A DNA stretch of 64,000 nt. Origin: Loxodes magnus (taxonomy: Eukaryota > Ciliophora > Karyorelictea > Loxodida > Loxodidae). How positions within the stretch are numbered: the stretch's first letter is position 1; every line of letters begins with the position of its first letter. The stretch is taken from the NCBI GenBank assembly GCA_946699065.1, contig CAMPDV010000011.1, forward strand, positions 1,178,001 to 1,242,000, read 5' to 3'. Position numbers and translations under genes: made by a program. Shown piece by piece: positions 11,319-24,300 of this stretch. Below the pieces are notes generated by a model, which was not told the origin of the DNA, did no database searches, and was given only the letters and a program-made list of their open reading frames with translations.

Positions 11319-11941
11319 TTTTCTTAATGTGTTAAATATCCTAAAGATGTAAGCAAGAAATTCCTTTAATCATTTAGTTTACTATAATTAAATCTAGATT
11401 TGCTAAAGGATGCTGAGTCTATTATTTAACCTTTTAAAAGCGTTAAGTAACTTTAATTTAATCTCACTTCTATCATATGATGCTATAGTTTATTTTTGCC
11501 TTTATCTTAATTTAGATATTACCAGCTTTAGAAAAATTGCAGCAATCTTATACTCACTTATGAAGGTTTTGTCCTATATATAAGCAATAGTTAACCATAG
11601 GATATATGCATTTATGTCTCCTTTAAAATCAAGAAATTAAAATTAAGTTTACTATATAAAAGAAGCTTATTACAAGTCTACTAATGAATCAGAAATTAGA
11701 GCTATTTATTCATTAAAGTGAAATTTCTTATATTTAAAGTAAAAAATTATATAAATTTGATTGAAGATATAAAGGTAAAATGTAGCTTATTTAAATATGA
11801 TGCAAATGGAATGAGATAAAGAATAACTGGAAATAATAATTTTTATACTAAAGGAATAAAATAATAAATGATATAGCTGAATAGCGTTTTATCTACGTTT
11901 TATTATTATAAAAAATACACTTTTACATAAATAAAAATCGT
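11319..11941. other. Upstream region of EMC7
   Basis: AT-rich spacer between the EMC7 start and the 3' end of the CFAP97-like gene, both on the minus strand. Nothing further is recognised. Confidence 0.5.
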
Positions 11942-12548
11942 TCAATCAATGCTCGATATTCTTCAGTCATTTGATACTTTCTAAACAACAGATTTTCTGA
12001 AATGTTGCTATTTTAATAACTAAGAAGGACTATAACTAGATGATCTATTATAAATAGAGGGATATATTCCATCATTCTTTTTCTGTTCATTAAATTAACT
12101 AATTTTAGCATTTTGGGTTTTTAGCTTTTTCCTATCAACCTTTCAGCTATTCTTCATCAAGTTTTACAATATCTTGAGATTTTCTTTTCTTTCTTTAATA
12201 ATTTTCTTAGTCTTAATTGTGGATTTTACTCTATTAAGTCTCTCTAAAATAAACTGAGGAAAGTAAAAATCTTACCTTGTTCTAGTTATTAATTTCCTCT
12301 AACCTTTAGCATCTCTTTCCATAATTTAAGGATCCTGAGTTAGGATTTTTATTTCTTTTAATTATAACTGGATTTAATTTCTAAGGATGAAGATCGATTG
12401 AAAGCATACGCTATAGTAATATCTTGTTCTAGTACTTTATATTCTAATCTTTATTTAGTTGCTTTACTTTTTATTCTTTTGGGTTTAAAAGAGGAGAATA
12501 TTTCTAAGTAATAGGCATTGAGGTATCCAAAGTGGACTTAGCAGCCAT
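11942..12548 (-). CDS. CFAP97/Hemingway family ciliary protein
   Basis: 194 residues after removal of a 22-nt intron (12275-12254). The start is MAAKSTLDTSMPITQKYSPL. The family signature is two blocks: an EN..LL-type helix (QNIKYQNKILLQRMLSI) and SLNYGKRCQRLEEINNQNKF followed by ILERLNRVKSTI, corresponding to the LNxxxRxxELxRIxxEN..LLxRL pattern. Members are axoneme-associated proteins. The intron falls inside the second helix. The tail is Ser/Lys/Gln-rich. The end is given as TGA 11944-11942; an earlier in-frame TGA at 11965-11963 could be the true stop seven codons sooner. Two other frames look readable at the 3' end and were set aside because they do not continue the signature. Confidence 0.75.
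12254..12275 (-). other. Intron, 22 nt, in the CFAP97-like gene
   Basis: GTAAGA..CTCAG on the minus strand. Splicing joins EEINNQNK to FILERLNR. Confidence 0.75.
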
Positions 12549-14101
12549 TATCAACTTCTTATGTCTTTATTACTATCTTGTAACAATTCTATCTTAGCAT
12601 ATCTTACTACAAGTTATTTAGCTTCACATTTAAGTAATAATTGAAATTAAATAAAACTTTTATTAGAGATTTAAAGAAAGCCAATTAAATTCCCCTTCAT
12701 TTATATTCCTATTTCTTTATTGAGTTCCCAATGCCTACTAGATAGCTTTTAAATGTCTTTATTGATAATAATTAAAATACTTTTCTGAGACTTACTCAAA
12801 GAGACATGATATCCTATTCTATTTTGCCTTTATTTACTTTCTATTTTGTTCTCATTAGCCAGATGCTAGAATTGTAGCTAATGAATTATGATTAATTTGT
12901 AAATATTGTAATAATTTAATATAGCCTTATGAGCAAATATATATAAAAGCACTTATACTTTAATATTTATGATATTTAGATTGAGAGCCTCTATAAGGTT
13001 AAATAGCTAATATTTTACTTATAATAGATTAGTAACTAAACACTATAGTAAGAATATTGTAGTAGTACTATGCCTTAAGAATGGGATTTAGATACTTTGC
13101 TCTACCTTTTTACTTTAATGGGAGCTTTATTATTTCATTTAATTATCTTTTAATGTAATAGTAAGCATATTAATTCTAAATATCTCTACTTTCCTTATTT
13201 TACATTATTCTCTTTAATTGCTACTTATAATTTTAAATAAGTTTGACTAACTATCATAAAGCTTTAAGAACATGCAACATTAAATAAGTTTAGAAGGCAA
13301 TTAAGAAATTATGGTAATAGCTAAATTAAAATAAACAGATAGCTAAACTAATACTTTTGAAATAAGAGATTAGGCAATTCTATATATCATATAAAACAGC
13401 ATTCCTCTATGTTTTTTTAATAACTTGAGGCTTTATAATTAATATTGTATTTATTTACAACTGTTCCTTTAGAGAACTTCTTAAGGGTGGAAAATATAGA
13501 ACTTGATTTTAAAATTATTTGTACGTTTAAAAGTAAGAATTAGTATTGAGATATTAACATGATATATAAGCAAATTTTATAAACTAGCATATTATATAAA
13601 TGCAGGATAAATCTTATTATAAGAGTAAAATTATTTAATTATCAGACAACGCAGAAATACTCAAATACATCTATGATTTTATTTAAATAGAAAAAATCTA
13701 AAAGATCCATGTTAAGAGATCTAATGAAGTATTATTAATAGAATATTGGATTACATATATTCAAAGCATATCGTTTCACTTAATTACAATATTTCTTAAT
13801 AAATATTGTAATTAATCATTTCTATAGATATATTTTTAAGGTTTTCAGAGTTAGAATGTTCAGAAATTATTTAAATTTTAAAAAAGTTGAATTAGTTATG
13901 ATAATAAAGTTTATTCTTCTTGCAAATTAATAATAAAATCATCTTCTTTTTATTATATGAGATCATCTTATTTTATTGAGCTAGTTCCTTATGCATTCAA
14001 CATAGTTTAATACACTATAATTTAGTTGAGAATGAGTATGTATTTCTTATATTAATAGCACTAAAATGATTATTACTAAAATTGATTAAATAATATATTT
14101 T
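12549..14101. other. Gene-free AT-rich block
   Basis: About 1.55 kb between two minus-strand genes. The first 250 bases upstream of the CFAP97-like gene can be read as hydrophobic protein on the minus strand, but no start or family supports it. Confidence 0.45.
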
Positions 14102-15094
14102 TCACTAAAGAACAGAACTCAATTTTTTATTTTCCTTCATCAATCTTTTATTTCCATTGCATATTTTATCCAGAAAAGCAGCAAATCTTTCACCTAACTA
14201 ATTTAATCCACTTGCTACACTTTCACTCCCTCCTTCTAGTACACTAAAAGTCTTTTTCCTTTTCTCAGCTTAAGAATAATTTCCTTATTATTCTTACCTC
14301 AGACTTTACTCTTATGAAGACTATTCGCTTTAAATTTCACTTGTGATTTAACGTAATTTTTTAACCCTTTTATATTCCTATTAAAGTTCAACTTTCAATT
14401 GCTTAATAGTAACATTTTTTTACTCAAGAACTTACATACTTTTTCTGTACATTTGCTACATTTTTTAAGCAGCCAACAAATCTTTCCACAGCTGTTAATT
14501 TTAAATTCTTAATTGCTAAACTTCAAATATATGACTGAGTTTTGAGTCCTCTGCAAATTTAAAAATTTATTTCTTCTTTTTGTCACTTTACAGCTTCTTT
14601 AGACTTAAAAAGGGATTATTGAATGAAGTTTTACTCTTTGCCTGCTCTATTTTTTGTGACTTTCCTAGGTATATTTGTTCTAGAGTTGATGGCATTAAAC
14701 TATTCTAAGGACTTCCTGATCGTCTTTCCATAGTTGCTGGAGATGGAGATTTAGAAGTTTTGGTTTGCTGAGCATTTTACTTCTATTTTTTCTTTTTAGG
14801 TGTTAAGGAGTTTCTTGAACTTGAAACTTGACGGACTCCTACCTAAGGCGTAGGACTTTTTAAATCCCCTTCATATAATAACTCAACCGATTATTTTCTA
14901 TCTCCTTACTGTTTAAACTATTATCTATTAGAATTAGCTCCTTTTGGTGTAATTTACGATGAAGAATATGGAATTTATGAAAGTTTTGTTATTTGCTAAG
15001 TTCTAGTAGTTGAAGGAATAGAAAGAGCCTTTTCTCTAAAAGAGTGCAATTTCTATTTTTGACTTAATCTTAATTTCTATCTAGGTTGTTGCAT
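14102..15094 (-). CDS. Coiled-coil protein with basic, Ser/Pro-rich N-terminal half
   Basis: One intronless frame from ATG at 15094 to a TAG-TGA pair at 14107-14102, about 329 residues. The N-terminal half is basic and low in complexity, with SP/TP sites (LKSPTPQVGV, TSKSPSPATMERR, SGSPQNSLMPS) typical of kinase targets. The C-terminal half is a predicted coiled coil (QQLWKDLLAAQKMQQMYRKS, VEQQEYKRVKKLRQI-like heptads) and ends GERFAAFLDKICNGNKR then LMKENKKLSSVL. No catalytic motif is seen. The composition suggests a cytoskeletal or basal-body scaffold, but this is inference. No family is recognised. Confidence 0.8.
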
Positions 15095-16360
15095 TTCTTC
15101 TTTCTAACAAATTGATTAATAAATATCAAAATAACTTGGTTAAAATTAATTTAGCCTATTCAAATCATTTAAATACACTTTTTAAACCTAAACTGCTAGT
15201 TACCCTAATAATCTCCAATTTGAAGATAGAACTAAAAATGATATCATTTTAATGCTCCTTGTTTAACTTAACTATTTAAAGTAATGCAAAGATAATCAGA
15301 CTTGATTACCAGCTTTGGATTTTGAAATAATAAAATATAAAATAATAAGTCTAATATTTATTAATTCCAAAAAAGAAGATTGATGTCATATTGAACTGAA
15401 TAGTTTTATTTATAAACATAATAAATAATAAGGACAATAAGGATAATAAGGACAATAAGGATAATAACTCTTATTACTAACTAACTTCTTTAATATTATT
15501 ATTATTAACTTTTTAATTTATATCTAAGATATAACTATCTGTTTGGATGCTTTATTTAATATAATCATATACTTTAGGGGAATGATTAGTTTATACTATT
15601 AATAATTCTTAAAATTGTAATTACTAATTTCTAAGTTATTCTTATACTTCAAATTGAAGGTAAATATCCATTTAATATCTGCTTAAATTAGAATAATACA
15701 CATTTTATATTTTCCAAATAGCCTTATTATTTTATTTATTTTGCTAACGATGCATTTATATAAGGCTTTTCTATTAATTAATTTTAATTAAAAACACTTA
15801 TTTTGAATTATTAAACATAGATAAAATCTTTAATCCTTGCCATTCTTAGTGAATTACTAAAGCTTTGAAAGTGTTTTTATTATCTTTACTTTAGATTTTT
15901 GCAAAAATGAATATCTTAACTTCTGGTATTTAAACAGCTATTCTCGTTAATATTCTTAATTTAATCTTCATAAATTCTGATAAGATCTAAGATTTTTTCA
16001 AAAGTATAAACTAAAATTTAGACTTTTGCCTTTTGCATACTATACATTCTTTTATTAAGTATAAGATAATTATTCTTTAATTATCAAGCATCTTTTTATT
16101 TGCCATTTTGCCACAAAATAATCTGCTTTTACTCGCTAATAGTATTTTTATCTAAATCTACTAAGAATTTCTTAAAATTAAGTCTTAAATTTTTTATTTT
16201 TCTTTCATTAGAATCTGTTTATTATTCTTGTGGTTTATATATGTCTTTAGAGATAAACTTAAAAATAATAGGTAGATTTAGCTTTTAAATGAAAAGAATA
16301 ACTTAAATTACTTATAAAAATGAAGGCTAATGATTTCTTTAAAAAAAAGCATTTAATATT
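15095..16360. other. Spacer with possible unresolved minus-strand coding
   Basis: Between about 15,490 and 16,290 at least two minus-strand frames read like protein, one with NERKIKNLRLNFKKFLVDLD and one beginning MANKKMLDN. Neither has a recognisable motif, and they are mutually exclusive, so no gene is called. A short tandem repeat lies at 15427-15468. Confidence 0.4.
15427..15468. repeat. 9-bp tandem repeat, about 4.6 copies
   Basis: Alternating units AATAAGGAC and AATAAGGAT, so the higher-order unit is 18 bp. It lies just upstream of the start of the coiled-coil gene at 15094. Confidence 0.9.
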
Positions 16361-17680
16361 TTATTGAACAATAACTATCCTTTTCCCATTTTCCCAAACT
16401 CCTTCACTTTTTACTCCTTGAGCATTCTCTATAGTTCCATTTCCGTGCATCTTTCCATGCTTTCAATTTCCTTTATAGTTTGTTCCATCTTTTCATGTAA
16501 ATATTCCATATCCGTGCTTAAGATCATTCTCATATTATCCCTCATATTTTTTGCCATCTAACCAAAAAAATTTTCCAAATCCATGCATTTTTCCATTTTT
16601 TCATTCTCCTATATAAGTTCTTCCATCATAATAGACATATTTACCTTTGCCATGAATTTAACTTTAGTGAAACTCTCCATAATAATTTGAACCATCTGGC
16701 CACGAAAACTTCCCAATTCCCTATCTAACTCCATTTTAGTAATTACCTTTGAATTTGCTACCATCAATTAGATCCTCTTATCCAAAGCCATTCTATAGAT
16801 TTTGGAACCATTGGCCTATATACTTCCTGCCATCACTAAAATAGTAAGTTCCTTTTCCATTAAATAAATTATCAATCCAATCACCTTCATAAATATCTCC
16901 ATTATCATGTATCATTCTTCCCCTACCATTTGCCTTACCATCTTTTCAAAATCCTTCATATTTATTTCCGTCAGGTCATATCTAAATACCTTTACCATGT
17001 TTTTTCTTTTTGCTATTGAATTATCCTATATAAATGACTCCTGTCTTATATTTAATTGGATTTTAATCAAAAACTTGTACTCCATCATCTAGATAATTTT
17101 CTTAGTATTCAAACTTTCCATATTTTTCTTCCACTTCACTTCAAATTTATTTGATAAAAGAAATACTGATTTCTTAGCTACTTTCTGATACTTGAAGATC
17201 ATAGTAAATAGCTCTTTAAAAAGCGCTTTCTTAAAGTGTTATCGAGCCGTTTAATATAGAATAGTTCTAAATTCCGTTTAAAAAATTGCCTCCTTTTTTA
17301 TTAGTTTTCTCCTGATCTAAGTCAACCTAGCTAATTTCTCTAATTGTTATTTCATCTCCACTTGAACTTAAGTTAATTTTGACCGTTTCTTCTAAATCAT
17401 TCTAAATGGAATCTAAAACCTACAAATTGTTGTTAAATTAAACTTCAAGTTTGGTACTCGGATTTTAAACTTGGCTATGTTCATGCTGCTCATCAAAGAT
17501 TTATTTGTTTTATCTCTTTGATAGCTATTCTCAAAGCTAAAGTTCTTCATTCTTCTGATTTATAAAGTATTCTTATTTTGACTTCTGTTCCTCTTTTTTG
17601 AGGCCATGCTAATGCTATTAAATGAAGTTGCCTTCGTTACCTTAATTTTTATGATTATGCTTATTACAAAGTTGTCCCAT
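16361..17680 (-). CDS. MORN-repeat protein with N-myristoylation start
   Basis: 439 residues in one frame. The start MGQLCNKHNHKN has Gly2 and Cys5, the form of an N-myristoylation plus palmitoylation signal, so membrane attachment is likely. Residues 20-190 are Gln/Glu-rich. From about residue 210 there are roughly nine MORN repeats, for example PDGNKYEGFWKDGKANGRGR, SDGRKYIGQWFQNLQNGFG and LDGKKYEGQYENDLKHGYG. Repeat tryptophans are encoded by both TGG and TGA (FWKDG, GEWKNG and FTWKDG use TGA). The gene ends GVWENGKRIVIVQ at TAA 16363-16361; the next in-frame TGA is about 50 codons on, so TAA appears to terminate here. MORN proteins often tether to lipid or to basal bodies and the cell cortex. 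A second MORN gene is at 52580. Confidence 0.88.
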
Positions 17681-20313
17681 TAATATTCAGCAATTTATAA
17701 ATAATGAAATTTAAAAGACTCAATAATTGGATTAAATAAGGCAGCTAGATAAATCTAGTATTAGCTTATTTAATTATACTATATCAATTACCTAAAACCC
17801 TTTTAAATTACGTCTTATTACTATCAATAATTCTATTCCTTTTACTTAATAAACTTAGATTTAGTAGTTTCTAGTGCTTCTTATCCCATCACATTCCTCC
17901 ATTTTCTATATTTAGCAACTTGTGGTTATCTTCTTAGTATAATTAAAATAGACTTAAAATTGTAAAATTTTGGTTTGTTTAGAAAAGCTTTTAAAGCGAG
18001 CTAAAAATTAATAAATTTGAGCTAATAAATAAAGCAAATGAGAGTTTACAGTAATAAATTACGCAGTTATTACTTAGTTTAGTAAGCTATTCATTATACG
18101 AGTCCTAGTCGCTTAAAAACTGCTATTTTTAATATCACTGGAAATACATTAAAGCTGGACTCCTAGTAGACTAACTTAAATACTGCTGATAAGATTGATT
18201 ATATTACTATCTTCTGACTATGTTAATTTACATAGAACTTCCTCTTCTCTTTATTTCAATTGAGTAAAAGTCAAGGATATATTAGTCAAAACAGCTGAAA
18301 TTATAAAAATTAACATAAAGAAGTTCCTAAAATAAAGTAATACGTACATACATATGGATATATTAAATAGCATGTTACTATGTTTATTCTATTTCATTTA
18401 TTATGCTACACTTTATAATCTTTTACTCTTTATGCTTTGTTATGTACTTTAATACATCTTTTCCTTTTATTTACTTTATTAAATTGTCTACATCAGAAAT
18501 ATAGCTTCACTAGAAATCTAATTAATATCATATATAATCAGCAAAGTACTTATATAATGCAAGCTTTTAATAAAGCAGAAACTTTTGAAATTTTAGATTT
18601 TGGTAAATAAAAGATATGAAGACATTATCATTTATGGTATATTCCTTTCCTAGTAATGTAGTGGATATTATATAAATAAAAAGATATCCAAATAGTTTAA
18701 ATTATTAGCTAGGACTACCACTTCAAAAGCAAATGATATATAAATTATGAAAAGCTTCAATTAATAATTCATTCTATTTAATTAAAAATTATTATTCCTA
18801 ATTTTGTATTTACTTATTAATTTAAAAGGTTTAGCTTTCAAAATTTAAAGCTTATTAAAGAAGGAAGATAACTAAAGTAATTTGAAGAAACTTTTAGTTA
18901 AATCATAAATCAAGATTGCAAAATTAGTAGTTTTACTTTTAATTTGACTGTAAACTTTGATAGGTTTAAGATTTATTACGATTTGATTTACTTATGTCCT
19001 ATTTAAAATCTTAATTATGTAGCCAAATTTTTCAATCAAACCTTAAAGCTTGAAAATCTCATAAAATTAATTAATAAATTTAGCTACTTACTAAATCTTT
19101 ATTCTAGTAATAAGCTATAATCAAAACTTTAATAGCCAAATTAAATTTGAGTATTATAAGTTAAAAGCAATATATAATGTATTAATTAGCTGCTCCTTCT
19201 AGAATTAAGCATTAGCAATGGATAAACATGTTCATCTATTTAAATACTTATTTATTAAAATAGCTTGATTATTGCATTAATAGTTTTGATCTATGTTGAT
19301 CTATAATTAATAATTGCAATTAATTGGTTTCATTTACTATTATACATACAATAGTCTATTAAATCCTTTTTGCTTAGTATTTTTATATACCTTTAGCAAT
19401 TATTTGGATATTTATCCACTATAGAAAAATAGCCTTTGCTTTATTTAATTTATATTAGCTTTTTCTTAGAGAGCCATTATATTTAATAAGCACTTATTAG
19501 TTTATTAAGACTGTCATCTATATAGCATTTAAAATAGTTCTATCTCTATAAAGAAATATATAATCAGATCTTTAGTAGTATATAAACATCTTATAACTTA
19601 GACTACCTTTATTACATATAGCTAGATGCAATTGCTTAAGAATGTATGGAATATATAATAGATAGTAAACTTAAATAGCGTAACTTCAATAAGAAGACTT
19701 ACAATATCTAAAGCAGTTGATTTATAAAGGTAAAACTGAAATTATGCATAACAATTAAAATAGTTAATATAAAAGCCTATAACTTGTAGTCCAAGAAAAC
19801 AAATTATTATATAGTTAAAAGTAAGCCATTTAAAGATATACAGTTACTAGATCCTTATAATATTATACAGTCCATTTAAACTTCCAAAGTGGAGATATAA
19901 TTAATTTATATAAATGGTAAATTCATAATTGATATGATCATAAAGTCTAAGCTAAACTTAATTGTGGCTATCGTAATATTTTAATTGTTAATTATTTAAA
20001 GAAAATATAATAGTTACTTTAATTAATAATAAAAGGATTTATTTCAAACAACTTGATAAAACTTTAACGTTGCTTAATAAAAATAATAGATATTATATTT
20101 GTGTCTAATAAATACATTAGCGGTACAATTTATATCTTAATATAAATATACAAATGCTAATACAATGCAGGATTTTAACTATTTACAAGAAAAATTCTTA
20201 AGTTAAGCGAATATAAAATAAAAGTGAAGACTGAGTAAAAACACATAAACATGACAATAGCACTTTATTTAATTATTAAATTACTGAACATTACAATAAA
20301 TTAATCACTACAA
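17681..20313. other. Gene-poor AT-rich region
   Basis: 2.6 kb with no recognised gene. On the plus strand, 18,846-19,150 reads as protein-like (LIKEGRQLKQFEETFSQII, later FNLTVNFDRFKIYYDLIYL) and ends at TGA. A signal-peptide-like start at 18,747 is in a different frame, and no clean splice linking them was found. Confidence 0.4.
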
Positions 20314-21393
20314 TCACTAAATTACTTCTATTTCTCCTTCTTTTCCAGCAACCGCTGGCCATCTATCAATCAGATTGAATACTTGATCTTCAAAAGCTAT
20401 TCCATAGAAGGTTCCATTTACTCCAAATGAAATCCGACCTTTTTTAGTGTCCACTTAAACACTAACTATCTCACCTTCTTATATAGGAACTCCGTAATTT
20501 TAATTTTCAAAATCATTTATGCATTTTGCATATTTTGTGTTTCATCCATAGCCAAAATTATGCTAAAGATGCTTTTGAAGTAAAAAATTAGAATTTTCCA
20601 TCACATTTTTATTACAAATTCCAACTATTCACTCCAAACCTCTAATTATATGAAAACTTCAAGTATAAACAGGACCAATGGAGAGTTTAGGTGGAAAGAC
20701 ACATACTTAGAATTAATTTTTGTTTTCAGAGGATGGTCAAATACCTATAGTTTCTTTAGATATAATGTTACTATGCATACTTCCTTTAGTAAAGTTTAAG
20801 GCATAATTAAACAACTGCAGATGCTACTTTCATGATTCCTCCACCAAACAACTCAAATTTTCATTGGAATTACGTTAGTTGAAAAAAATTTAGAATAAGT
20901 TACTAGATCTTTTTGCTAAAGGTTTTATTTCAGCAAAGTTTTAGGAATTTTCTTTTAATTTTAATCTATATTCTTCAAACATGTCCGTAGATTCAAACTC
21001 GGGAGAAGAAGTAACTGTAGTTAAATGCCATTTACTTTTATTCTTTTTTGGAGTGCTTTCTGAAGATAGTTAAGGAGAATTTTTCGTGTGTTCGTTTTCT
21101 TCATGTTTTTCAAATTCCCGTAAAGTACCTTACCAAGTGCAACTGTAGCAGTTTACTATATAAGCTTCAAGTAAATGCTTAACGTTTTTATTTGCTTATT
21201 TTACTAGCAATGGTTCTTCACATTTTGGACATAATGATCCCTCTCCTTTCTTAAGTATTTGCAAAGTGCACTCTGAGCAAATCAGATTTGAACATTTCGA
21301 ACATTCTTTTGGATATTTTACAATTTCCTTACACACTACACAGATGAAAACTTAGTTTACAGTATTAACGAAAATTTCTTTAGAATATCCCAT
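20314..21393 (-). CDS. RING-finger plus SPRY-domain protein, probable E3 ubiquitin ligase
   Basis: 358 residues, no introns, ending with TAG-TGA at 20319-20314. The RING is at residues 18-60: FICVVCKEIVKYPKECSKC, NLICSECTLQILKK and LCPKCEEPL. A second Cys/His cluster, CYSCTWQGTLREFEKHE, resembles a TRAF-type finger at about residues 82-98. A low-complexity linker follows (SSESTPKKNKSKW). The C-terminal 180 residues form a SPRY domain with GPVYTWSFHIIRGLEWIVGI, a GYGWNTK motif, and EGEIVSVQVDTKKGRISFGV followed by NGTFYGIAF. SPRY domains bind target proteins and RING recruits E2. No B-box or coiled coil is present, so it is not a canonical TRIM protein. The start MGYSKEIF has Gly2, but a myristoylation signal is doubtful. 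Confidence 0.88.
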
Positions 21394-24300
21394 TTTTCTA
21401 AACTATAAAAAATCCTTACTATTCGAAAAACTGAACAAAACAGATTTCATAAGACTTCTATTTTAATTTGTTTAAATTCTTTTTTCTTTAACTTCTTGTA
21501 TAACTTCCTTGTATCATTATAGCTAAATCTTTTATTTAAACCCTTCAAATTTTTACTTTATACAGCTTGTAATAAACAATGCATTATAGACTAGAATCAA
21601 GATTTATTTATGTTAAATTAATTAGCTTGATAATTTATAAACTCTTTTAGTTATTTTCCTTTATTTAAATTAAATTAGGATATTAACAATAGCCTTTCTT
21701 TAATTTATTAGTTTCAATTATTTTACTTATATTATTTAAGTTTAATTATTCAATTAAACTTCTCTAGTCAATACTCACTAATTCTTTAAATTTTCTACAC
21801 TTTTTATCTCTTAATTTCATAATTAGCATTGTTTTATCACTAAACTTTTATTCTTTAAGAATGACTACTAGAAAGAAAACCAGTCTTATTAGATTATATA
21901 ATTAATAAGCTAATAAAAAACTTGATTAGGTTGGTTAATTTGCCATAAAATAGAGTTATTAAGTGATATACAAGATGCTTAATTTTCATAAGAATAGCTT
22001 AAAAATGGAGCAGATATATAAAAATTGATTAAATACTTTAATAAGAAATTATTAAAGCTACTTTTCTAGTAACCTTTTTATAGGATTCTTCAATCTCCCT
22101 TTTAACTGCCTATAATTTTCAATTTGCTTGTTTAATTGACTTAACGCCAAAATATATCAATTGGATTAAAACCCACCTCAGTTTTATATACTAAAGAAAT
22201 TAAAACTTTGCAAGCTATAAAATAAAAAGATTATTTTCTTATACCATAGTTTAATTATATTTAAATTAAATAAATTTGGCTATAAGATATTAATAATTTA
22301 CACCATATTCTGAAATTAATTGCATTTTAGTTATGCTTACTGTTTAACTATTTTATCTTTCCTAATTTTGTGCTTCATTGTTAAATTTGACTCTTTTAAA
22401 ATATAAGCAGGATATATGAAATTTATAGAAACATTCTAGCTAAATTAAGGGTGATTAACTGAAAAATAATTTAAATATTAATAATATTACAGCTTACTTA
22501 TATCAAGAAAATAGCTTATTTTTAGTATCTTATTAATAAATTATATAAGTGCTAAGGATAATAAATCGATTGTTTTATTTAAATGCTAGAATCTTAGAGA
22601 AGCAATAATATTTTAAATGTTAAATATTTATTTTACTAGCACTATTTAAATCTATTTAAAAACCTTAATCCTTTTTTAAATCATTTTTACCTAATTATTT
22701 TTTCATTTTTGTTCATTTGAAAAATCTTCTAAAGTAGATAAAGATAAGGTAAAAATATTCCAATTTTTATCAACTTTCACGTTAGTCACTTTCTATTATT
22801 CACTAACTCTATTTAAAAAAATATATATATATGAACAGCATCATAAAGATTTCATTCATCTTTTCCACGTATACTTAAATTTTTAGTATAAATATTTTAA
22901 AATCTAATTTTTTCAACTTATTTCAAATTATTCTCTGAAATATCAATTCAATTTTGAATAATTTTTTCCTCAGAATCTTATTATTTAATCTTACTTTTAT
23001 CCTTTTACTGTTATAAAAAAATTTTAAATTTTAACTCTTACTTTACTTTTTATTCCTATTCTTATTTTTACTATTATATTTTTTAATTTATTTCTAAGTC
23101 TTTTATTTTTAAAACTTTTGTATGTCTTCAAAATCTATATAGTAAAATTGCTAACAAAATTATTTATAAAGTAACTTATCTTATAGACTTTTACCACTTA
23201 CTTTTTTTTAATTTATAACTTTTTTTTATTTTTCATTATTGAGAAACTAAATTAAAAATAAATTTCAATTACTTTTAATATTTATTGTTTCTGAATTTTT
23301 AATTTTTAAAATAAAAACACCAAAAATTTTGTTTTTAATTCAAAATTTTTCTAGTTTTTTTACATTTTTTAGTTTTGTTTAAATTATTCGTTTAATTTTC
23401 TATTTTTCATAGATTTTTAATTATTTTATTTTATTTTATAAATTTTAGCACTTTTACTTTATGTTTCATATCTTAATTAATTTTCATTTTAATAGTTCTG
23501 TAATAGAATAAGCTTTAAATAAAGATAACTTTTTTTTGAAATTCAATAACTTTGCTAACTATATTTATCATTTAATTTATTATTATTCCATTGTAGTTTA
23601 CTTCTTCACTTCTTCTCTTCCTCCTTTTCTGCTTTTCTGCTTTTTATTCAAAATATAAAATATTCTTGCTTTTAACTTAAATTATATACATGATATTTTG
23701 AACTTAATTTATTTAAAATAATAGTTTTTTTAGTTTTATCCATTATCTTCTTGGTCAAGTATCTCTTCTTTATTTCTTTCTCTCTATATGTTAGAAATAT
23801 TTTCTTTCTGAGTAATTTATATTCTAAATCCATCTACTTTACTAAATTTATATTTCTTTAACATAAAATTACCTATTTATTTTATTAAATTTAACTTAGT
23901 AATTTATTAATTTTACTTTCATTTAATTTTCATATAAGCTCTAAAAATAATTCATTTATTGATCTTTGATATAATAATCATTAAGATTTACTTTTATGAC
24001 CTTTAAGAGTAAAAAATTATTAACTATTCTAGAAGTTCTCTATATTTTTCGTATTTTGCAATATGCCAAATGGTTATTATCTCTTTATATAACTACAGAT
24101 TATATTAAATTTTTATTTCATGAGATAATAGGATTTACACGATGCTATTGTTCTTGATGTTAGCTTTGCTCAAATTGGAATTGGTTATTTGGCAATTTTG
24201 AGATTCGAAAATTAGATAATTGAGTTAAAATATTGCAGTTGATAAAAAATATTATTTGATATATATGCAAGAATTGTTTTACATCCTATTAATTTTGTAA

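Noticed and set aside
11881..12100. Alternative frame ending MTEEYRALIERFLFM at the 3' end of the CFAP97-like gene
   Set aside because: It looks protein-like and could be reached by a 17-nt intron, but it is not in frame with the CFAP97 signature helices.
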